Shown piece by piece: positions 8,901 through 16,160 of a stretch of 18,601 nt of DNA. Every line of letters begins with the position of its first letter. Within the stretch, counting starts at the first letter, position 1. This DNA is from CALMEH01 sp964548225. GTDB taxonomy: Bacteria; Acidobacteriota; Blastocatellia; Pyrinomonadales; Pyrinomonadaceae. The notes below the pieces were generated by a model. That model saw only the letters and a program-made list of their open reading frames with translations, had not been told where the DNA came from and made no database searches. Location: positions 1 through 18,601 of the forward strand of contig CAZJQP010000094.1 in the NCBI GenBank assembly GCA_964548225.1. The letters are read 5' to 3'. Made by a program: the position numbers and the translations under genes.

Positions 8901-11381
8901 TTACCTACCTCTTTCCTGATGAAGAATCTCAGTTTTATTTTCCTGAATTTTCAGAACTTTTTCCTGTGATTTCACCTCCTTTTTATCAACCTGAACGGGT
9001 GTTTTTTGTTCATCAGGTGAAAGTGAACCGACGGTTTTGGTGTTTTCTTTTTTGGCTTCAAACTCACGCAAGATTTCCGGCAGATTTTTTGCTTGAGAAG
9101 AGTCCGCCAAATCCAATATTTTCTGCAAATTTTTCGCTTGTGATTTACTTGTTGTTTGAATAATCTCAAGTTCAATCGTCATCAATTCCTTTGGCGTAAA
9201 TATCGGCGGATGATGATAGCGAGTTCCTCCAAAAAACGACTTGGTTTTGAAATCGCCGACAATCTCGCGGGCGACCTCCAATAAATTATTTGCCGACTTT
9301 ACATTTTCCTTGAGTTCCGCACTCCTTTCTTTGACTTTTTTTTCGAGCGTGTGGCGCGTTCTTCTTTTTTCGCGGTTTTCTAAAAAATATTCGAGCGTCT
9401 GGTCAAGAATCGAACCGCTGGAATCGAAACGAACTTCCGAGAGCGATACGAATTTCGCCTCGCCGGTTTTTCGGTCAACGATCTCGAATTTTTGGAAGTC
9501 TTTATGCTTTTTGAATTGGGCATATTCCTCTTTGGCTTTGGCGGCTTCGATTTCGCAAACAACTTCGCGGGCGATGGCGCGTCCGGCAATCAGATTTTCT
9601 TTTGATTCATTCGGTGAATTGTTTTTATCTTGACCTTTGGCTTCGGCACTTTCAATCAAAAGTTTTTGGTGTTCCCAATTTTCACGATAAACGTCCGCTA
9701 ATTTCAAATCGAAAGCTAATGATTCGACTTCGGCAAGTTCGGCGGTGGTAAATTTTGCCTCAATCAGTTCTTTTTCTGGATTGGTGTCGTTTTTGTAAAA
9801 TTCATCAAGTATTGTTCGCAGAGATTTTTCATCGGTTAAATTCTTTTCCATCAAATCGTTTTTTTCGGCGAGTTTTTCGATGACAATTGCTTTGCTTTCT
9901 TCAAGTTGTTTGAGAGTTATTTTTGGCTCAATCAAACCGATTTTACTCAAAACACGGCTTACTTTTCCGGTAAATTTTCGCTCATCTTGCACAGCTTTTT
10001 CAATCAATGAATCCGTCTCGGCAAGAGTTCGCTTTTTACCATTTATTTCAACCTGAAACGCCCGTTTTCGCGTCTGAAAATCTTTCAACTGTTTTTCCTG
10101 TGATTTAATTTTCAAGTCAGCGATCTTTTGTTTGGCTAAAAGACGGGCAAGATTCTCATTTGTGCGTGTCGGTGTGCCGCGCTCCGCACTTAATTCCTTT
10201 CGCACTTTCTCAAAATAAACGGCAACGCGAAACTCTTTTTTTTCAAGGGATTCCGCTTGAAGCATTTCCAAATCTTCCGGCGTTAAATTTGGAATGGGAA
10301 GTTTCTTGTTTTCCTTGCGGTAATTCTGCCTGATTTTTTCGGCTAACGGCTTGACGGTTTTGTATTCATTTTCGCGCTCCCGAAGCTGACGATTTTCCTT
10401 CACAATCAAATTATGCAAAACGGTCTTGATGCATTTGACGGCGTGTTCATTTTGCTGAAGTTCGGTTTCGACCAATTTTTTCTTCAATTCTTCCTTAGCT
10501 TTCGCGTCCATCAAATTCTGCTTCTTGATGTTTCGATTGGCATTTTTTTCGGCGCGGCGTTCCAAATCAAAGAGCGACATTTTTCGGTGTTTTTGTGAGA
10601 TTTCATCAAAAATCTTGAAACGCCTTTTATCGCCGTGATCTTCGAGCGATGCCAAATTTTCTTGGGATTTTGTAAGGTAATAATTGGCTAAAATTGCTCG
10701 TGCCAAAATGTTGCGTTCATTCTTGGCTTCGGGTCTTGAGATAGCAATCTCTTTAGAATTATTTTCCCTATTCTGCGATAACGGAGATTTTTGCTTGTTC
10801 GCATCCCTTAATTTTTCCTTTTCCAGCAAGATTTCATCGAGCCTTTCGGTTGCCGATTCAATCAAAAGACCGGGCGTAAAAGTTTTCTCACCTGTTTCAT
10901 TTTTTTCATAATGAGGAATGAGGGCGAAAGGAATTTTGCTCAAAGTTTTTTTCTCCAGATTTTTGTCAAAATATTCCTTTTGAACGGCGATATGAACGTG
11001 CGGATTATCAGTGTTTCGATGAATGCCCGCCGCCCAATTTAACTTATCTGCGCCGATTTCACTTTCCAGTCGCTTCATCGCGTGCCGCGTGATTTCTTTA
11101 AGCGATTTTTGCCGCTCCTTTTCATCGCTTCCCAATTGCTCGAAATCTTCAGCCCGAATCGAGATAACCAGATGATGCAGTTCTTCATTGGCAGGTCTTT
11201 TCGCCGAAACTTCTTTTTTTAGCAAATCGTTGGCTTTTTCAACCGCCAAATCATCCGAGAATTGATTAAAGATTTCGCGCGCCTGTGGCTCTTTTGAATC
11301 GTCAACTTTACTGTGGGCGATGTAGTGAACCAATCCGCGCGAACTTGATTTCTTGGCTTGGATTGAGGCGACAACTCTCAT
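8901..11381 (-). CDS. Conjugative relaxase, IncP TraI-like (MobP-type), with long helical C-terminal region
   Basis: Relaxases nick oriT, stay covalently bound to the 5' end through a tyrosine and pilot the strand into the recipient. Here the N-terminal 140 residues hold all three expected motifs. A candidate catalytic tyrosine is Y20 in RGLVHYIAHSK. A HHLVISIR strand (69-76) is next. The metal-binding histidine motif is IHRNTDNPHVHIAV (about 120-133), with H121, H128 and H130, closely resembling the HHDTDNLHIHIA motif of RP4 TraI. The order and spacing fit the MobP/Relaxase family. Residues from about 180 to 826 are charged and predicted helical, with an aromatic patch YHHPPIF near residue 725. 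No helicase or primase motif is visible. It starts 3 bases after the stop of the RHH-like gene with no clear ribosome binding site, so translation is likely coupled. The total of 826 residues is within the range for this family. Confidence 0.9.
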   Translation of the reverse strand: MRVVASIQAKKSSSRGLVHYIAHSKVDDSKEPQAREIFNQFSDDLAVEKANDLLKKEVSAKRPANEELHHLVISIRAEDFEQLGSDEKERQKSLKEITRHAMKRLESEIGADKLNWAAGIHRNTDNPHVHIAVQKEYFDKNLEKKTLSKIPFALIPHYEKNETGEKTFTPGLLIESATERLDEILLEKEKLRDANKQKSPLSQNRENNSKEIAISRPEAKNERNILARAILANYYLTKSQENLASLEDHGDKRRFKIFDEISQKHRKMSLFDLERRAEKNANRNIKKQNLMDAKAKEELKKKLVETELQQNEHAVKCIKTVLHNLIVKENRQLRERENEYKTVKPLAEKIRQNYRKENKKLPIPNLTPEDLEMLQAESLEKKEFRVAVYFEKVRKELSAERGTPTRTNENLARLLAKQKIADLKIKSQEKQLKDFQTRKRAFQVEINGKKRTLAETDSLIEKAVQDERKFTGKVSRVLSKIGLIEPKITLKQLEESKAIVIEKLAEKNDLMEKNLTDEKSLRTILDEFYKNDTNPEKELIEAKFTTAELAEVESLAFDLKLADVYRENWEHQKLLIESAEAKGQDKNNSPNESKENLIAGRAIAREVVCEIEAAKAKEEYAQFKKHKDFQKFEIVDRKTGEAKFVSLSEVRFDSSGSILDQTLEYFLENREKRRTRHTLEKKVKERSAELKENVKSANNLLEVAREIVGDFKTKSFFGGTRYHHPPIFTPKELMTIELEIIQTTSKSQAKNLQKILDLADSSQAKNLPEILREFEAKKENTKTVGSLSPDEQKTPVQVDKKEVKSQEKVLKIQENKTEILHQERGR

Positions 11382-11384
11382 ATT

Positions 11385-12101
11385 TTATTTTTGTTCGGAG
11401 TTGACGGAAATTGTCGGCGCAACAAGTCGAGCCTTGAGTATTTCGATTTTGGTAAAAAGATAAAGCATTTCGGATTCGACAGATTCGCTTGTTAGATCGT
11501 GATGTTCGGTAATTTTTTCGAGTTCTGTGAGCGAATGCTCGACGAGTCCCAAAATATTGCGGTTGGCAAAATCGGTGCTGTTTTTTTTCTCAATTTCAAC
11601 GGGCGAAAAATACTCGATGAGTTTGGTAAAAATCTGATTCAGATAAGACATACAAACATTCGTCAGACAATATATTTCACAGATCAGGATTTTGCTAAAG
11701 CGAGAGTTTTCTTCCGTCCGTTTCAAAATAATTTCCATCTCGCGGGCGTGGTCTTCCAATCGCTCGACGCGGGCGGTGTTTACATCACGCTCGACTGATT
11801 TATGTTTCTCGGTATTGATGAGCCACTGAAGCAGTTCAATTTGCCGATTTTCCCGTGCCGTTTCGGTTGGAGATGTGTTTAAAGTTAAATGGAGAAGTTT
11901 CTGAGCGATTGCCGACTTTTTCTCGCCCGTAACTTGGGCAATTTCCTCAATCAACTTATCGTCCGTCCTGAACGGTCTGAAATAAAGCGTTTCCCCGCAA
12001 GGAGCGGTTGAAATGTCTTTCATCTTTTCAATCAATTTAGCTTTGATTTGTTTGCGGAACTGAATGTTCGATTTTTCCAAAATATTCGGTTTTGTCTGCA
12101 T
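11385..12101 (-). CDS. Putative relaxosome accessory protein with ribbon-helix-helix-like segment
   Basis: The protein has 238 residues and is the first gene of the mobilization operon, directly next to the proposed oriT region. Near residues 38-75 the pattern LYFRPFRTDDKLIEEIAQ followed by GEKKSAIAQKLLHL looks like a ribbon-helix-helix DNA-binding fold: one beta strand, helix, turn, then a second helix starting with KSAIA. RHH proteins such as TraJ, MobC and NikA bind oriT repeats and recruit the relaxase. The C-terminal two thirds is helical and may mediate dimerization. The ATG is preceded by a GCGAGG ribosome binding site 4 bases away. A 3-base gap to the relaxase gene implies coupling. 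The best candidate target is the cluster of GTTAGA hexamers just upstream. The RHH call is by pattern only and could be wrong; an AT-rich-binding helical protein is the alternative. Confidence 0.6.
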   Translation of the reverse strand: MQTKPNILEKSNIQFRKQIKAKLIEKMKDISTAPCGETLYFRPFRTDDKLIEEIAQVTGEKKSAIAQKLLHLTLNTSPTETARENRQIELLQWLINTEKHKSVERDVNTARVERLEDHAREMEIILKRTEENSRFSKILICEIYCLTNVCMSYLNQIFTKLIEYFSPVEIEKKNSTDFANRNILGLVEHSLTELEKITEHHDLTSESVESEMLYLFTKIEILKARLVAPTISVNSEQK

Positions 12102-12152
12102 TTTGCCTCGCTTGATTTTGATAATTTTATTTGCTCAAAGTGCTGCGTTTTC

Positions 12153-12410
12153 GTTAGAAAAGCGCGAAACTCTTACTTCTGTTTGATGAATGGTTTACGG
12201 GACTAGGCTGATTGACTGAATCTTAAATAATTGAAAATAAACAGTTTGTCCTGTTAGAAAACCATCAATTTCTAACAGTGCAAATTACATTCCTAAGTCG
12301 TTACAAACAGGCGAATTTTTCATTTGGGAAAGGATAATTTTTAAGAAAAGTTTGTTATCTAACCAAATCTAACAACGTAAAACCAATGTTTACTGATTTT
12401 ACCTTCTAAC
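12153..12410. repeat. Cluster of six GTTAGA/TCTAAC hexamers
   Basis: Copies are at 12153-12158 and 12253-12258 (GTTAGA), and at 12271-12276, 12358-12363, 12368-12373 and 12405-12410 (TCTAAC). The 12153 and 12253 copies extend to GTTAGAAA and the 12271 copy to its reverse complement. Two copies are spaced by exactly 10 bases, one helical turn. In random sequence about 0.2 copies would be expected in 400 bases on both strands. They are likely binding sites for a relaxosome or regulatory protein. Confidence 0.65.
12251..12278. repeat. Perfect 10-bp inverted repeat in candidate oriT
   Basis: CTGTTAGAAA at 12251-12260 and TTTCTAACAG at 12269-12278 are exact reverse complements with an 8-base spacer. 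No T-run follows on either strand, so it is not a standard terminator. It contains two of the six GTTAGA hexamers in opposite orientation and looks like an operator or an oriT inverted repeat. Confidence 0.75.
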
Positions 12411-12436
12411 GGAAGGCAATTTTTCCTCTATCCTGT
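12402..12436 (+). other. Candidate nic site with upstream inverted repeat
   Basis: TATCCTGT at 12429-12436 matches the YATCCTG/Y nic consensus of IncP- and IncI-type relaxases, with cleavage expected between G12435 and T12436 on the plus strand. CCTTC/GAAGG, a perfect 5-bp inverted repeat with a 5-base loop (12402-12416), lies 12 bases before it; in RP4 an inverted repeat likewise lies shortly 5' of nic. The relaxase in this window is IncP TraI-like, which makes this consensus the expected one. Roughly 0.06 such matches would be expected by chance in this interval. Confidence 0.5.
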
Positions 12437-12580
12437 CATACAAGCAAAGAAAGAATTCACATTTTGGTTAATGAAGGCTCGTTTTTTGGTGTTTTGGATT
12501 GATAATGAGTGAGCGGCACGAAAGTTGTTTAGAGGAATTTTGCTACTCCTGCGGGGCGGCAAATTCAAATAAATTAAATG

Positions 12581-12584
12581 AGGA
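12581..12584 (+). promoter_or_regulatory. Ribosome binding site deciding the start of the small plus-strand gene
   Basis: AGGA followed by four A and then ATG at 12589. This favours the internal ATG over the ATG at 12505 or the TTG at 12499, which lack a comparable site. Confidence 0.6.
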
Positions 12585-12588
12585 AAAA

Positions 12589-12831
12589 ATGAGCGAAATA
12601 AATGAGATAAAAACAAAAAATGAGATGCCGATTTTGCAATTAAACAGGTTGAGCTATGCCAAAATAAACGGCAAAATTCTGGAAACGACCAACGACAAAC
12701 TCGAAAAATATATCCGCTACGCAACCGAGCGAATGAACACGGAAATCACTTTGGGCGATTGTGTAGAACACGGTTTGAAATTACTATTTGACCGCGACAC
12801 AGGTTTCAAGGATTGGCTCAAGAAAACTTAA
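12589..12831 (+). CDS. Small putative DNA-binding (ribbon-helix-helix-like) protein
   Basis: The protein has 80 residues from the ATG at 12589, chosen because of the AGGA site just before it. The frame stays open upstream to an ATG at 12505, which would add 28 residues including C-x4-C-x2-C spacing, so a longer form is possible. The core has a short strand (KINGKILE), a helix (NDKLEKYIRYATERM) and a second helix after TEITLGDC, a layout typical of small RHH or plasmid regulatory proteins. It points away from the mobilization operon across the candidate oriT and is followed by a terminator, so it is a single-gene unit. A regulator of the shared region is the most likely role, by inference. Confidence 0.55.
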   Translation: MSEINEIKTKNEMPILQLNRLSYAKINGKILETTNDKLEKYIRYATERMNTEITLGDCVEHGLKLLFDRDTGFKDWLKKT

Positions 12832-12856
12832 AGAAACTTGATTTCAAACTATTTGT

Positions 12857-12885
12857 AGTCCGCTTTTATTGGCGGGCTTTTTTTA
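12857..12885 (+). terminator. Rho-independent terminator of the small DNA-binding gene
   Basis: AGTCCGC (12857-12863) pairs with GCGGGCT (12872-12878), with one T-G wobble and an 8-base loop, followed by a run of six T. It lies 25 bases after the stop at 12831 and just before the convergent end of the RNase HI gene. Confidence 0.8.
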
Positions 12886-12886
12886 T

Positions 12887-13654
12887 TTAGACCAACAAGG
12901 CAAGTTCGGTATTAAATCCGGCAATCTGCGTTCGGTATTTCGATAAAAACTGTCGGGCAATCAATGCTTCCGATGGAGTTAAAAAAGATTTTCCAGCAAA
13001 CCTTTTGCCAAGCTCGCTATCAAATTTATTGAAGCCTTGTCCGTCCGCTTTTTTTGCTCCGTCGCACACGGCGGCTAAAGTCTTCAGCCCGTCGTGAATC
13101 ATTCGCACGGTGTTTTCATCGGGCGTTCCGCTCATCATCAAAGCAAGTCGGTCGAGCGTTTGCTTATCGAGATTTTCTTTTCTGGTCGCGGCGGCGCGGG
13201 AAAGTCTGTCGGCGGTTTCCTGAAACGGATTTCCCGAATGTCCGCGCATCCAATTCCATTCGATTTTGTGAGTCAAACAAGCCTTGATTAATCGTTCCCA
13301 AAACTCGCGGTTGGATTTCATCCGGTTAGTTCCGAGCATCGTTTCAACCACATATTTCGAGTCGGAAAAGATTCTAACTTCGCACGGTTTTTTGAGCGAT
13401 TCAAGTCCGACGGCGCAGGCTAAAATTTCGGCTTTTTGATTGGTCAAAGCACCGAGATAGCTTGCTTTGAGTTTAATGCGTCTGCCATCTTCGGTCATCA
13501 GCACCACTCCTGCTCCGGCTTGTGATTCTTCGCTTCCGTTTTTCAGGCACGAACCGTCGGCATAGATTACAACTTTCGGGTGTTTTTCATCGGAAGAAAA
13601 AGCCGAACTAATGTTGGAAGTAATTACATCTTGTGTTGAAATCGCCGTATTCAT
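12887..13654 (-). CDS. rnhA: Ribonuclease HI with extra C-terminal domain
   Basis: RNase HI cleaves RNA in RNA-DNA hybrids. With numbering from an in-frame GTG at 13669, all catalytic residues are present: D38 in YADGS, E81 in QKAEILA, D103 in SDSKYVV and D154 in ADRLS, plus the flexible-loop histidine H144 in RGHSGN. I start the gene at the ATG at 13654 (255 residues), with a GGGA site about 9 bases upstream. The catalytic domain is preceded by about 25 non-conserved residues. It is followed by about 95 more, ending in a GQGFNKFD...LTPSEALIARQFLSKYRTQI segment. I recognize this small domain from the C-termini of plasmid- and phage-associated helicases and primases; it may be a nucleic-acid-binding module. 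The gene lies downstream of the first ssb but behind a terminator, so it may have its own promoter. A role in processing RNA primers or R-loops after transfer is inferred. Confidence 0.93.
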   Translation of the reverse strand: MNTAISTQDVITSNISSAFSSDEKHPKVVIYADGSCLKNGSEESQAGAGVVLMTEDGRRIKLKASYLGALTNQKAEILACAVGLESLKKPCEVRIFSDSKYVVETMLGTNRMKSNREFWERLIKACLTHKIEWNWMRGHSGNPFQETADRLSRAAATRKENLDKQTLDRLALMMSGTPDENTVRMIHDGLKTLAAVCDGAKKADGQGFNKFDSELGKRFAGKSFLTPSEALIARQFLSKYRTQIAGFNTELALLV

Positions 13655-13670
13655 ATATTTTTTTCCCACG

Positions 13671-13716
13671 CAAAATAAAAAAGCGGGAAAAGTAATTTCA
13701 GTTACTCATCCCGCTT
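13671..13716 (-). terminator. Rho-independent terminator after the first ssb gene
   Basis: Read on the minus strand, AAGCGGGA pairs with TCCCGCTT (plus coordinates 13709-13716 and 13681-13688), with an inner AGTAA/TTACT stem, and is followed by a T-rich tail (TTTTATTTTG). It lies about 35 bases after the ssb stop and its tail runs into the ribosome binding region of rnhA, so rnhA expression depends on readthrough or on a separate start. Confidence 0.85.
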
Positions 13717-13749
13717 TATATTCGGTTTAATTGGTGAACTTCTTTCGGT

Positions 13750-14238
13750 TTAGTATTGTCCGGCAAAGGCTTCGTCCAAAGAGTCCATTTCTTGCAAAGC
13801 CGCCATCATTTCGGCTTTTTCTTCCGCGTCTTCCGCCGGTTCGATTGAAGCCGTTTCTGCTGTGGCTTCCTTCGGCGTAATGACTTCATCAGCCGATTGG
13901 TGAACCGCTTTGGCGGGATTTACTCCGGCAAAGTCAAAATCCTGCAAGAGAACGTCGGCGTTGACGCGCGGTTCGCCTTCGCGGGTTTGCCACGCGCTCA
14001 GAGAAAGTTTGCCGCGCACGAGAATTTGACTGCCTTTGATCAAGTATTTCGCCAAAGTTTCGGCTTGTCTGCCGAAAGCTGAAACATTATACCAATCGGT
14101 CTTTTTCTTTTGACCTTCCGCCGTGTTGCGAATGGTATTTGACGCAACCGAAAAGTTTGCGATGGCTGTGCCTTGTGGCGTGTAGCGCAATTCGACATCG
14201 CGCCCGGTGTTTCCAAGAATAGTAATTGATGTTGACAT
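13750..14238 (-). CDS. ssb: Single-stranded DNA-binding protein, copy 1
   Basis: SSB coats single-stranded DNA during replication, repair and conjugative entry. The OB fold occupies residues 1-105: ITILGNTGRD, YTPQGTAIANFSVASN, TDWYNVSAFG with W49, Y50 and F55, then AKYLIKGS, VRGKLSLSAW with W83, and VLLQDFDFAG. The linker is acidic and Ala-rich. The protein ends in LDEAFAGQY rather than the usual DDDIPF-type acidic tip that recruits partner enzymes, so its host-protein contacts are probably altered. An AAGGAG ribosome binding site 11 bases upstream supports the ATG. The preceding 209-base leader is rich in hairpins. It is about 58% identical over the OB fold to the second SSB at 16374-16805. 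Confidence 0.96.
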   Translation of the reverse strand: MSTSITILGNTGRDVELRYTPQGTAIANFSVASNTIRNTAEGQKKKTDWYNVSAFGRQAETLAKYLIKGSQILVRGKLSLSAWQTREGEPRVNADVLLQDFDFAGVNPAKAVHQSADEVITPKEATAETASIEPAEDAEEKAEMMAALQEMDSLDEAFAGQY

Positions 14239-14447
14239 AATTTTTTAAGCTCCTTAATTTATATTTTTTGTATCCGGCAGACTCAACAATTCGTGTTTCT
14301 GCCTGTTTTTTTGCCAAGATTTCTGATTGGCTCAAGAATTTGCTAACCGCCTTTTTTTCCGGCGTAGCAAGAGTGAAAAGCGATTTTCTGCTTTCGCCTT
14401 TCACTTATCTTGCTAACCGCACTTTTTTTAATTTTTCCCGGTTTGAA
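14239..14447 (-). promoter_or_regulatory. Hairpin-rich leader of ssb copy 1
   Basis: This 209-base gap between the 570-residue gene and ssb contains no gene I can support. It holds an 11-bp direct repeat TTGCTAACCGC (14340-14350 and 14410-14420, exactly 70 bases apart, each followed by a T-run). It also holds a long imperfect inverted repeat (14365-14415), GCCAA/TTGGC (14313-14332 region) and GGCAGA/TCTGCC (near 14276-14304). Such structure suggests a regulated leader, attenuator or single-stranded promoter. Confidence 0.45.
14365..14415. repeat. Imperfect long inverted repeat upstream of ssb copy 1
   Basis: The left arm TAGCAAGAGTGAAAAGCG (14365-14382) pairs with a right arm (14395-14415) whose complement reads TAGCAAG-ATAA-GTGAAAGGCG, with a small bulge and one mismatch. 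The central core AGTGAAA/TTTCACT is perfect, and GCG/CGC closes the loop. It would fold in single-stranded DNA or RNA. Confidence 0.6.
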
Positions 14448-16160
14448 TTAAACGGATCGCGGAGTAACACGCACGACTTGTTTGTTTGCGTTCGGCTGTC
14501 TGAAAATCGGAGGTTGAACGGTTTTTGTTGTTGTCTTTGCGCCATTTATAGAAACAGTTTGAAGTGCTTTTTCACGAAGCCGAATCGCGTCCCACAAACG
14601 CTGTTTTTCCTGACGGGTTAGGACCTGAATTGATTCGTCGTTGTAGAGGAAAAACTTGAGATAACGAAGGCGATTTGCTGAAGCGGTTTGAATATCATTC
14701 AACGTCTTTTTGGTCGTTACCGATTGAATGCCGGAAAGCCTGACCTCTTGTGATTTTGCCGCCGTATTGAGAGCCGTGAATTCTTTGAGCGTGATTTTTT
14801 TCTGCTCTTTGAATTCGTCGTAAGCTCGTTTTTTAAGCTGCGCGAGTTCGGCGGTATCGGTTGTTTTGCGAATGCCGAGGTGAAGATTTTGATACGCTTC
14901 GCGCCGGAGACTGCGGAAATGAAAATCAGCCTTCAGATTTGACCATAAAATCTGACAAACATTTGCGACATACTGCATTTCCTCAAAGTCGGGATTAACC
15001 TCTTGTGTGCCTTGATATTCGACGAGTTTTCCGCTCTTTTGGGTGATAAATCGGCGGACACTTCTCAATGTTCGATGAGGATAAAGCTCATCTAATTTCG
15101 CCGCCAGCCAATCGTTAAATTCTTCGTCCGAAAAGGGAAGTTCGGAGAATTTGTGGGCGGAAGGCATCGGGGTTGAAAATAATGCCGGAATGCCTTTCTG
15201 CATTTCTTTCAATTCCTGCTGCAAAATGCGTTGGGCAACCATGAAGTGGCGTGCTTTTTGAGCCGCTTTGCCGCCGATTCTAAACCCAACGAAGATGAGA
15301 TTTATTTCTTTTGCCAGAGTTGCCGCGTGAATTGGTAGATACGAAGCGTCAACCTCGGCATCGAATTCGAGAGCGACGACGGCGTGTTGACCGCCCGACA
15401 TCGAAAAGCCTAAAACACCGTTCTCGTCATATTGTTCGAGCTTTTCAAAACTCGTATAATCCGCATCGAGTTCTTCGCAGGACTTTCCTTCGTCACTAAG
15501 ATAAAATTCAGCAAATTCATCCCGAAGGGTTTTGGTAATTTTTGAGTTCCCGATGCAATGAAGAACATAGTTCATTTCTTCGTCGAAATTAGGAGTTTTC
15601 GGCGGGAGCAGCGACAGATTTTTCCGTGCTTTTTCGATGCGACGCTCATCAGCGACGGTGAATTTTTGTTCAATAATTTCGCTTTCGGAAAAATCAATTT
15701 CACGATCTTCAATGCTCGCAGTAACCGCTTCCATTTGCATACCCAGAAGCCCCATTTCTTTTAGCACTTCGGCAATTCCGCGACGGCGGATTTCCGCGTA
15801 GTAGAAAGCCGCGATTTGTTCGAGTTCGTAAGAAGAAGCATCGGGACTGCTAATCGCTTTGATACAGCGGACAAATTCACGTCCGTCCGTTTCGTCTTGC
15901 AGTGTTTTAACTGCGTATTCAAGCGAGAGAATTTTTACGCGCTCAAACGGCGCAGGTTCCGCGCCATCGGCAATTCGCACGACCACATCGCCAAGCACGG
16001 AAAATTCTTCCAATTCGCGGCGATAACGCGAATTTTTTGCCAGATGTTTACACCAGTCTTGTTGCGGTGAACCGGAATCTACGGGGCGATATGCCAAAAT
16101 CGGACTTTGGGGAGCGAATTGTTGTAATTGATTGATATTTAAATTGAATTGACCTGCCAT
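14448..16160 (-). CDS. 570-residue protein of unknown function between two ssb genes
   Basis: I do not recognize this protein. The start is supported by an AGAGG ribosome binding site 6 bases before the ATG. The protein is soluble, with no transmembrane segment or signal peptide. About the first 60 residues include a segment rich in Gln and Pro. The middle (about 80-330) is mixed and acidic, with a possible beta-rich core around GFSMSGGQHAVVALEFDAEVDASYLPIHAATLAKEINLIF-type sequence near residue 260 and a GFRIGGKAAQKARHF stretch. The C-terminal 150 residues are basic and helical, ending in a Thr/Gln/Arg-rich tail suited to nucleic-acid binding. No Walker, nuclease or polymerase motif is evident. 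It lies between two ssb genes on the same strand, so a role in single-stranded DNA metabolism, replication start or protection of entering DNA is the working inference. Confidence 0.75.
   Translation of the reverse strand: MAGQFNLNINQLQQFAPQSPILAYRPVDSGSPQQDWCKHLAKNSRYRRELEEFSVLGDVVVRIADGAEPAPFERVKILSLEYAVKTLQDETDGREFVRCIKAISSPDASSYELEQIAAFYYAEIRRRGIAEVLKEMGLLGMQMEAVTASIEDREIDFSESEIIEQKFTVADERRIEKARKNLSLLPPKTPNFDEEMNYVLHCIGNSKITKTLRDEFAEFYLSDEGKSCEELDADYTSFEKLEQYDENGVLGFSMSGGQHAVVALEFDAEVDASYLPIHAATLAKEINLIFVGFRIGGKAAQKARHFMVAQRILQQELKEMQKGIPALFSTPMPSAHKFSELPFSDEEFNDWLAAKLDELYPHRTLRSVRRFITQKSGKLVEYQGTQEVNPDFEEMQYVANVCQILWSNLKADFHFRSLRREAYQNLHLGIRKTTDTAELAQLKKRAYDEFKEQKKITLKEFTALNTAAKSQEVRLSGIQSVTTKKTLNDIQTASANRLRYLKFFLYNDESIQVLTRQEKQRLWDAIRLREKALQTVSINGAKTTTKTVQPPIFRQPNANKQVVRVTPRSV

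Larger units (their letters stand above)
12102..12588. other. Candidate origin of transfer (oriT) region, gene-free
   Basis: This is the largest stretch without a convincing gene. It lies directly upstream of the relaxosome and relaxase genes, the usual place for oriT. It contains six GTTAGA/TCTAAC hexamers, a perfect 10-bp inverted repeat (12251-12278), a 5-bp perfect inverted repeat (12402-12416) and, 12 bases further on, a match to the IncP/IncI-type nic consensus YATCCTG/Y (12429-12436). It is also a divergent promoter region for the mobilization operon (minus) and the small DNA-binding gene (plus). I could not define -35/-10 boxes with confidence. Confidence 0.6.

Noticed and set aside
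9241..9633. Plus-strand open frame of 130 codons inside the relaxase gene
   Set aside because: Antisense shadow of the helical part of the relaxase.
12499..12588. N-terminal extension of the small plus-strand gene with C-x4-C-x2-C spacing
   Set aside because: The ATG at 12589 has a much better ribosome binding site; the extension is possible but not supported.
14087..14404. Minus-strand open frame of 105 codons overlapping ssb copy 1 and its leader
   Set aside because: It overlaps the clear ssb gene in another frame, has no ribosome binding site and runs through the hairpin-rich leader; composition looks non-coding.
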